Origin: Actinomycetota bacterium | Lineage (GTDB): Bacteria; Actinomycetota; Geothermincolia; Fen-727; Anoxymicrobiaceae | Assembly: GCA_018831265.1 (NCBI GenBank) | Contig: JAHJCO010000012.1 | Location: 124,001-188,000, forward strand | Direction: 5' to 3' | DNA: 64,000 bases | In this document: positions 58,799-64,000 of the stretch, piece by piece | Layout of the letters: each line of letters opens with the position of its first letter | Numbering within the stretch: position 1 is the stretch's first letter | Notes under the pieces: model-generated | The model's database searches: none | What the model saw: the letters and a program-made list of their open reading frames with translations, nothing else | What the model was told of the DNA's origin: nothing | Program-made: the position numbers and the translations under genes

Positions 58799-58962
58799 AG
58801 TGCTCCATTCCATAAATACGCTCGTATTCGAACGCCGCTGCATCCACACCCGCTGCGTTCCACTCCCTCCGAGTACGACGGGCGTACGCGTCAGTCGTGC
58901 GCCTTGCGGGAGCGGCGCCCCGACGCTCTCGGTACGTTACCGTACTTATGAAATGGAACACT
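58799..58962. mobile_element. MITE-like element with 22-bp inverted ends
   Basis: Left end AGTGCTCCATTCCATAAATA (58799 on) and the reverse complement of the right end (58941-58962) agree at 19 of 22 positions. The ~120 bp between has no gene but includes a palindrome CGGTA-CGT-TACCG. TA lies next to both ends. The right end overlaps the toxin gene's stop codon. Confidence 0.5.
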
Positions 58963-59233
58963 AGGGGCTTTTCAGCGTCCGGTCGTGTTTACCGATGTTG
59001 CTGAGCTCGAAAACACCGTCTTCATCTCCCCGGCGCCACGTCAGCCTGATGTCCAGGTTTATCGAGCTCTCCCACATCCCCGGTACCCCCTGGATGCGTT
59101 TCGTCCTCAGAGACGGATGAAAAGGATCGTTTCTAAACAGGGCCAGTTTCTCACGGGCGGCTTCCTTGTCGGCCGCGCTCAACTTCTTGAAGTTCCTCTG
59201 GAAGCGCGCGGAGTAGACAAACTCCCTCACCAA
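58961..59233 (-). CDS. RelE/ParE-family toxin
   Basis: A 90-residue toxin of the RelE/YafQ-like fold: V-Y-S-A-R-F-Q-R-N-F-K-K-L near the start, then I-Q-G-V-P-G-M-W-E-S-S-I-N-L-D-I-R-L-T and the typical end L-S-N-I-G-K-H-D. RelE relatives cut mRNA at the ribosome using basic residues and the terminal H; here K-H is present. Its start overlaps the antitoxin stop by 7 bp (59227-59233), so the pair is co-translated with the antitoxin first. The gene ends inside the MITE-like element's right end, which may have supplied the stop. Confidence 0.87.
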   Translation of the reverse strand: MVREFVYSARFQRNFKKLSAADKEAAREKLALFRNDPFHPSLRTKRIQGVPGMWESSINLDIRLTWRRGDEDGVFELSNIGKHDRTLKSP

Positions 59234-59526
59234 TTCTCGATCTCCCTGATGAATTCATCCGCGCTCATCCGGGTGATCTTGCCCTGGTCGTAATCCTCCG
59301 CGGACTTCTTCTCCTCGGCCTGCCACTCCGGCGTCCAGAACCAGGCCTGGTCCCTGTCGATGGTCATCTGCACCCTCAGCAGGATCTCGTTGCCGTTCTC
59401 GACGGCACTGGCGACGACCAGGGCGTTGCCCTCCAGGCCGACGGCCTTCCTGACCTGGGAGGGAATCGTGAGCGCCCCGCGCTCGTTCACTTTGGCGACT
59501 TCCTCCACTACCCGTGGCTTGCCCAT
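59227..59526 (-). CDS. AbrB/SpoVT-type antitoxin
   Basis: A 99-residue antitoxin. Residues ~8-55 are an AbrB-like swapped-hairpin DNA-binding domain (V-N-E-R-G-A-L-T-I-P-S-Q-V-R-K-A-V-G-L). The acidic C-terminal part (residues ~65-99, W-Q-A-E-E-K-K-S-A-E-D-Y-D, ending E-I-E-N-W) should wrap the toxin. AAAAAGGAG precedes the ATG. The promoter, with a palindrome in its spacer (59566-59581), suits autorepression by the toxin-antitoxin complex. Confidence 0.87.
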   Translation of the reverse strand: MGKPRVVEEVAKVNERGALTIPSQVRKAVGLEGNALVVASAVENGNEILLRVQMTIDRDQAWFWTPEWQAEEKKSAEDYDQGKITRMSADEFIREIENW

Positions 59527-59558
59527 TCCAAAACTCCTTTTTCCGTGTGCTGTTTGTC

Positions 59559-59587
59559 ATGATAACAGTAATACAGTACTGCTGCAA
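59559..59587 (-). promoter_or_regulatory. Toxin-antitoxin promoter with operator
   Basis: On the minus strand: TTGCAG (59582-59587), 17 bp, TATCAT (59559-59564). The spacer contains the inverted repeat CAGTA-N6-TACTG (59566-59581). Confidence 0.7.
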
Positions 59588-59736
59588 TACGGTGATATGA
59601 GGGACTGGGCGAGCAGGTGTTTCTAAAGGGCCGGCCCGTTTCCACCGATGCAATTAGTGACCCATTGAGCGGCGACGGCAATCTGGTTCGGGCGACAGAA
59701 AACGGGGATTTCGCGTGCTCGGAAGGGGATACTCCA

Positions 59737-62340
59737 ATGATACCTCACGGCATTAGAACACGTGCGCGACGCGGCGCGAAGTGGGGGAGGCCAGTCCGCG
59801 TTCTTGCCACCGCCATGGTGGCCGCCTTTACTGTCGTCATGCTCCTGACGCCGGGCGCGCTACCTTCTCCGGGATGGTCCGTGCCCGAGCAGATATCCGA
59901 GATCGGGCAGGGCCAATATCCACAGATTGCTGTCGACCAGGCTGGAAACGCGCATGTCGTTTGGTGGGATTCTTACGCGATTCTGTACTCCACGAATGAC
60001 GGGACCGGATGGTCACCACAGGTTCAGATCCCGGGGGCATCAGCTGGTAATCCGGCGCGAATGGTGCTCGACGCGGATGGAAACCTTCATGTCGCCTGGT
60101 GGGGGTCCGCGAATGGCGAGATGTTTTACTCCAAGTTGACCGACGGTCATTGGTCCGGACCGACGCAGATATCGACCACCTCCACCGACGACTACGGGCC
60201 CGAGATAGCCGTTGACGCGGAGGGGCACCCTCACGTCGTATGGAGAGGCAGCGTTGGCGAAGCAGTATTCATATTCTATTCGGCCGACATGGGCGCGGGC
60301 TGGTCCGAGCCTTTGAACATATCGACCACAGCCACTAACAACCAATACCCACAGATAGCCCTCGATTCAGACGGAGATCCACACGTCACGTGGTGTGGTG
60401 ATACCAGTGATGGCTCTCCCATTTACTACTCGAAGAAGACGGGGGGCGTATGGTCTGCGGCTGTAATAATCTCCACTACCTCCGACTGCAACACGTTCCC
60501 CCAGATCGATCTTGACAGGTACTGCAATCCTAATATCGTCTGGACAGGTCAGAGCGGGGGCGTAGACAATGTCTGTTACGCTAGAAATGACGGCAGTGGT
60601 TGGTCAACTCCCGTAGTCGTCTCTACAAACGCACCAATACAGAGCGGCGGGCCGACAATCGCCGTGGACCAAGGTGGTTTTCCGCATGTAGCGTGGGGCG
60701 GCAGAGCAGCCAGCACTCCTTACTGGTGGTCGGTCTATTACTCTGAGAGGTCACAGAACGGTTGGTCTACACCGGTGATGGTATCTGCTGCCCCGCCGTC
60801 AGGGGTGAATGGGTTTGACACGCTCGGGACGATGGCGCTCGATCCCCAGGGAGATCCCCATATCGTTTGGGATCACTGCGCGAACCAGATTTACTATTCG
60901 TCCAAGACCGGAGAAACCTGGAACCGCCCCACTATGCTCTCGGGTAGTAGAACAAGTTCGAATCCTCGCCTGGCGCTCGATACTGGCGGAAACCCACATG
61001 TTACCTGGATGAGCTCGGTGGACGCCGATAATTCGGCCATATTCTACACGGCAGATGCCGGGGCGAGTCCCACCTGGTACCTCGCCGAAGGCACCAACGC
61101 CTGGGACTTCTATACCTATACGACAATCGAGAATCCGTCCGACCGGGAACTCCATGCCCGCATCATGTATATGGACCCCAATCCGGAAACCGGGGCCGGC
61201 AGGGCTTTCCAGAGGACCGTGACCCTGCCGCCCCTCTCCCAGACGACGATCTCCTCGGAGCCGGACATCGGCGAGGTCGATTTCTCCACGCGTGTTGAAT
61301 GCCTCGAAGGAGAGACCATCGCCGTGGACCGGACCATGTACTGGACGGGGGAGGGAGCTCCGTGCCCGGAGGGCCACAGCTCGGTAGCGGCCACCTCACC
61401 ATCGAAGACCTGGTATCTCCCCGAGGGCTCGTCCACCTGGGGCTTCGAGACCTGGACCCTGGTACAGAACCCGAATGGCACCGATGCCGACGTCACCCTG
61501 ACCTACATGACGGAGGACGAGGGCCCGATAGCCATCCAGAAAACGGTGCCCGCCTACTCGAGGGGCTCTTTTGACATGGGAGCGGACATCGGTGAGCACG
61601 ACTCCTCCGTCCAGGTGACGTCCGATCTTCCCGTGATTGCCGAGAGGAGCCAGTACCGTAACGGAAGGCGCGAGGGCTCCTGCTCGGTGGGTGCGCCCGC
61701 GCCGGCCACGGACTACTACCTCGCCGAGGGAACGACCGCCTGGGGATTCGAGACATATCTTTTGGTTCAGAACCCCAACGACTCTGATGCCGAGGTCACC
61801 CTGACCTTCATGACACCCGACGGGCCCATAGGGCAGGACCCATTCACCATAGCCGCCAACTCTCGAAAGACCGTCAAGGTCAGCGAGCTGGAAGGTCTCG
61901 AGAACACGGACCTTTCGGCCCGGGTCCATGCCGACAGGCCCGTGGTCGCCGAACGTTCCATGTACTGGAACGGGGGCCCGGACTCCGGGCAGGCCTGCCA
62001 TGCCTCCATCGGGCTTTCGTCGACGAGCAACAGCTTCTTCCTGCCGGACGGCCAGACGTCCGAGGGCTGGCAGACCTGGACGCTGGTGGCCAATCCGCAT
62101 GACCGGGCCGTCCCCATCGAGGTGACCTACCTGCCCCAAGGTGGGGGAGAGCCCGTCAGCTTCACCGACACGATAGCGGCGGGCTCGCGCGCGACCTACG
62201 AGATGGCGGATAAGATCCCTGAAGGGAGGGCGTCCGTCCTGGTTCGTACGTTGGATATCAGCCTGCCGGTACTCGTCGAGCGCTCGATGTACTCGGCCGA
62301 CCGTGGGCTGGGGACCGATACTATCGGCGCTTTCGAGTAG
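59737..62340 (+). CDS. Secreted propeller protein with shared C-terminal module
   Basis: An 867-residue exported protein. ATG 59737 follows GGAAGGGGA, and the product begins with a basic N-terminus and signal helix (~22-45). Residues ~50-440 are seven or eight blades around A-V-D-x-x-G-N-x-H-V-V-W, Y-Y-S and W-S-x-P-x-x-I-S-T-T, as in BNR/sialidase-type propellers; no enzymatic motif. Residues ~447-867 are five W-Y-L-A-E-G-T-N/T-A-W-D/G-F-type units with V-Q-N-P-N and A-E-R-S-M-Y segments. Possibly a carbohydrate- or surface-binding protein. No partner gene. The same C-terminal module is used at 25998, 37047 and 53832. Confidence 0.82.
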   Translation: MIPHGIRTRARRGAKWGRPVRVLATAMVAAFTVVMLLTPGALPSPGWSVPEQISEIGQGQYPQIAVDQAGNAHVVWWDSYAILYSTNDGTGWSPQVQIPGASAGNPARMVLDADGNLHVAWWGSANGEMFYSKLTDGHWSGPTQISTTSTDDYGPEIAVDAEGHPHVVWRGSVGEAVFIFYSADMGAGWSEPLNISTTATNNQYPQIALDSDGDPHVTWCGDTSDGSPIYYSKKTGGVWSAAVIISTTSDCNTFPQIDLDRYCNPNIVWTGQSGGVDNVCYARNDGSGWSTPVVVSTNAPIQSGGPTIAVDQGGFPHVAWGGRAASTPYWWSVYYSERSQNGWSTPVMVSAAPPSGVNGFDTLGTMALDPQGDPHIVWDHCANQIYYSSKTGETWNRPTMLSGSRTSSNPRLALDTGGNPHVTWMSSVDADNSAIFYTADAGASPTWYLAEGTNAWDFYTYTTIENPSDRELHARIMYMDPNPETGAGRAFQRTVTLPPLSQTTISSEPDIGEVDFSTRVECLEGETIAVDRTMYWTGEGAPCPEGHSSVAATSPSKTWYLPEGSSTWGFETWTLVQNPNGTDADVTLTYMTEDEGPIAIQKTVPAYSRGSFDMGADIGEHDSSVQVTSDLPVIAERSQYRNGRREGSCSVGAPAPATDYYLAEGTTAWGFETYLLVQNPNDSDAEVTLTFMTPDGPIGQDPFTIAANSRKTVKVSELEGLENTDLSARVHADRPVVAERSMYWNGGPDSGQACHASIGLSSTSNSFFLPDGQTSEGWQTWTLVANPHDRAVPIEVTYLPQGGGEPVSFTDTIAAGSRATYEMADKIPEGRASVLVRTLDISLPVLVERSMYSADRGLGTDTIGAFE

Positions 62341-62491
62341 AGGCGGGGGCCTGTTGACAGAGACCCGGTGAGGACCGGTTGATCAGCAACGGCCGGCTGC
62401 CGATACCGTTATATAGAACGGTGACATAACCGGGACCGATCCCCGTGCGGGGGCGACACGCGCAGGTGTGTTGGTAAGTGGGGGAGGCGTT

Positions 62492-64000
62492 TTGAAATCC
62501 AGGATAGCAGCAGTCCCGGCGGCGGCGTGTTTGCTCGCCGCCATGTTTATGCTGGCCGCGCCCGGTGCGCCGGCCTCCCGGGGGCCGGACAGGAAGACGC
62601 CCGACTCGATCACGGTCCGCTTCGACTTCCCGCGGCCCGAGGTGAGCGGGAGCGGAGATGCGGCCGTCCTGTCCATGGAGGGGTGCGCCAGCTCGCGCTA
62701 CCCCGGACTGCCCTCGCTCCCACGGAGGTCCGCCTCTTACGCCCTGCCGCCCGGAAAGACCCTTACCGACCTCGTCGTTCTCGAACAACGCTGGAGCGCA
62801 CCCCTGGATGTCGGTGTCATCCAGTGGGGGTACGGAGCGGCGACCTCCGGTGAGGCGGCCCGGGGACCCGACCCCGCGGTCTACGAGAGCCCCGATCCAT
62901 ATCCCTCCGGCCTCGTAGAGGTCTCCGGGACCGGGATGATGAGGGGGATCTCCGCCGCTACACTCGATGTGACACCCGTGCGCTACTACCCCGCGTCCGG
63001 CACCATCCGGTACTGCGAGCACCTGGAGGTACGCCTCGATTGCGCGGAGAGCGAGCGGGCCGCGACCCCGGCGCGCGACCGCAGCCCCGAGGCCCCGGAC
63101 CCGGCGCTCTTCGAGAACGCGGGCGAGGCCGCCGCCTGGTACGCGCCGGAAGCCTTCCGCGGAGATGCGCCGTCGGGCACCGGCAACATCGCGGACTACG
63201 TCATCATCTGCCCGGCCGCGCTCTCGGCCGCCGTGGCCCCGCTGCAGACCTACAAGCAGACCCAGGGCCTGAGCGTCAACCTCACCACCACCGAGTGGAT
63301 ATCGACGAACTGCGCCGGGGTGGACACGCAGGAGAAGATACGCAACTTCCTTCGCGACAACTACCTCACCTGGGGCATCACCTACGTGCTCATAGTCGGG
63401 ACCGACGCCTCGGTCCCCATGCGCGACTGCTGGACCCCGACCGGAGAGGCTCCCCCCGACGACTACACTCCCACCGACTACTACTACTCCGACCTTAGCG
63501 GCGACTGGGACCTCAACGATGATGGGAACTACGGGCAGTACGGGGTCGACGACGGCGTGGGAGGGGTGGACTTCTACCCCGAGGTGTACGTGGGGCGCAT
63601 ACCACTCAGCGTGGCGGGTGATGTCACCTCAGTCTGCAACAAGATAGTGACGTTCTCGCAGGACTCGGGAGCCTGGAAGCACAAGGCCATCCTGCCCGGG
63701 GCCATCAGCAACTTTACAAATCAGGACTACTCCGGCTGGCCCGCCACGTTCGGCTCCTACTTCAGCGAGAGCATAAAGAACAACATCACCACCCCCGCGG
63801 GCTTCTCCAACTACACCCTCTACGAGAAGGAGGGGCTGGCCGCCGACCCGCCGGCCTGCGACGCGCCGCTGACCAAGGCCAACCTGCTCGCTGAGTGGCC
63901 CAACGACTACGGGGTGGTCACCTGGTGGGGGCACGGGAACTCGAGCGGAGCGTACAGGACCTACTGGGCCACCGACGACGGGGACGGGGTACCCGAGAGC
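62492..64000 (+). CDS. Gingipain-type (C25) cysteine protease, 3' end missing
   Basis: 503 residues visible; the frame runs off the right edge. TTG 62492 follows GGGGGAGG and gives a signal peptide (M-K-S-R-I-A-A ... A-A-P-G-A-P-A). Residues ~30-215 look like a propeptide/N-terminal beta domain. From ~230 the caspase-like core starts: A-D-Y-V-I-I-C-P, then Y-K-Q-T-Q-G-L-S-V, K-I-R-N-F-L-R-D-N-Y and Y-V-L-I-V-G-T-D; the catalytic histidine is in W-W-G-H-G-N (~483). The expected catalytic cysteine should lie 30-35 residues further on, beyond the window. It is a secreted protease, probably another surface protein of the same set; whether it carries the W-Y-L-A-E-G module cannot be seen. Confidence 0.87.
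   Translation, partial: MKSRIAAVPAAACLLAAMFMLAAPGAPASRGPDRKTPDSITVRFDFPRPEVSGSGDAAVLSMEGCASSRYPGLPSLPRRSASYALPPGKTLTDLVVLEQRWSAPLDVGVIQWGYGAATSGEAARGPDPAVYESPDPYPSGLVEVSGTGMMRGISAATLDVTPVRYYPASGTIRYCEHLEVRLDCAESERAATPARDRSPEAPDPALFENAGEAAAWYAPEAFRGDAPSGTGNIADYVIICPAALSAAVAPLQTYKQTQGLSVNLTTTEWISTNCAGVDTQEKIRNFLRDNYLTWGITYVLIVGTDASVPMRDCWTPTGEAPPDDYTPTDYYYSDLSGDWDLNDDGNYGQYGVDDGVGGVDFYPEVYVGRIPLSVAGDVTSVCNKIVTFSQDSGAWKHKAILPGAISNFTNQDYSGWPATFGSYFSESIKNNITTPAGFSNYTLYEKEGLAADPPACDAPLTKANLLAEWPNDYGVVTWWGHGNSSGAYRTYWATDDGDGVPES

Overview
The window is 64 kb of GC-rich bacterial DNA. It looks like a deep-branching actinomycete-type organism, perhaps of a Geothermincolia-like lineage known mainly from environmental genomes. 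That placement is an inference. It rests on the high GC, a GAP/Sap-type membrane protein, a tandem pair of WYL regulators in pafB-pafC order, several apparently leaderless messages (a -10 hexamer exactly 6 nt before the start codon), and very large secreted proteins ending in a W-Y-L/F-x-E-G-S/T module. There are no rRNA genes. Three tRNA genes are present (Phe, Asp, Glu).

Layout. 1-4.4 kb: the 3' part of a pilus-like beta-solenoid protein, then a secreted PHB-depolymerase-type esterase framed by two 90-bp composite repeats. 4.4-9.2 kb: tetR-MFS exporter, divergent from an FAD oxidoreductase / membrane protein / six-repeat helical protein operon, with a shared control region. 9.3-13.7 kb: a zinc-ribbon membrane protein, a GAP-family transporter, a lone receiver-domain protein and an S9 peptidase lipoprotein. 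13.9-16.1 kb: a PAS histidine kinase operon ending in a broken CrtC/AttH-like gene. 16.3-25 kb: TetR, two SDRs, a YtcJ-type amidohydrolase, RmuC, a DUF6653-like protein, and an acyl-CoA dehydrogenase / enoyl-CoA hydratase / SDR beta-oxidation operon with a strong promoter and an 18-bp operator-like palindrome. 25-36 kb: a secreted MsrA, a 1621-residue surface protein, a gene relic, a DUF4143-type ATPase, an acetyltransferase, a lipoprotein and an ARPP-1-like protein. 36.5-40.9 kb: a lower-GC island between a partial and an intact tRNA-Phe, carrying one large surface protein. 41-53 kb: a membrane-bound hydrolase, the WYL pair, zinc-ribbon membrane proteins, small secreted proteins and a 7TM histidine kinase. 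53-64 kb: a flavodoxin, a surface subtilase, a DUF1269 protein, a toxin-antitoxin pair beside a MITE-like element, another surface protein, and a 3'-truncated gingipain-type protease.

Two things stand out. First, at least 20 copies of a 29-bp interspersed palindromic repeat family lie between genes; several abut stop codons, and at four genes the core sits at the -35 position of a good -10 box. Second, four large secreted proteins with different front ends share the same C-terminal module. Other points are a WYL regulator with a 102-residue tandem duplication in its front half, a protein made almost entirely of six exact 23-residue repeats, a subtilase whose catalytic domain is interrupted by a beta-rich insertion, an island at tRNA-Phe, and a stop-containing relic of a nearby lipoprotein gene.

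Coordinates of genes use the start best supported by a ribosome-binding site, a signal peptide, or promoter spacing. All family assignments come from motif recognition by eye, without database searches.
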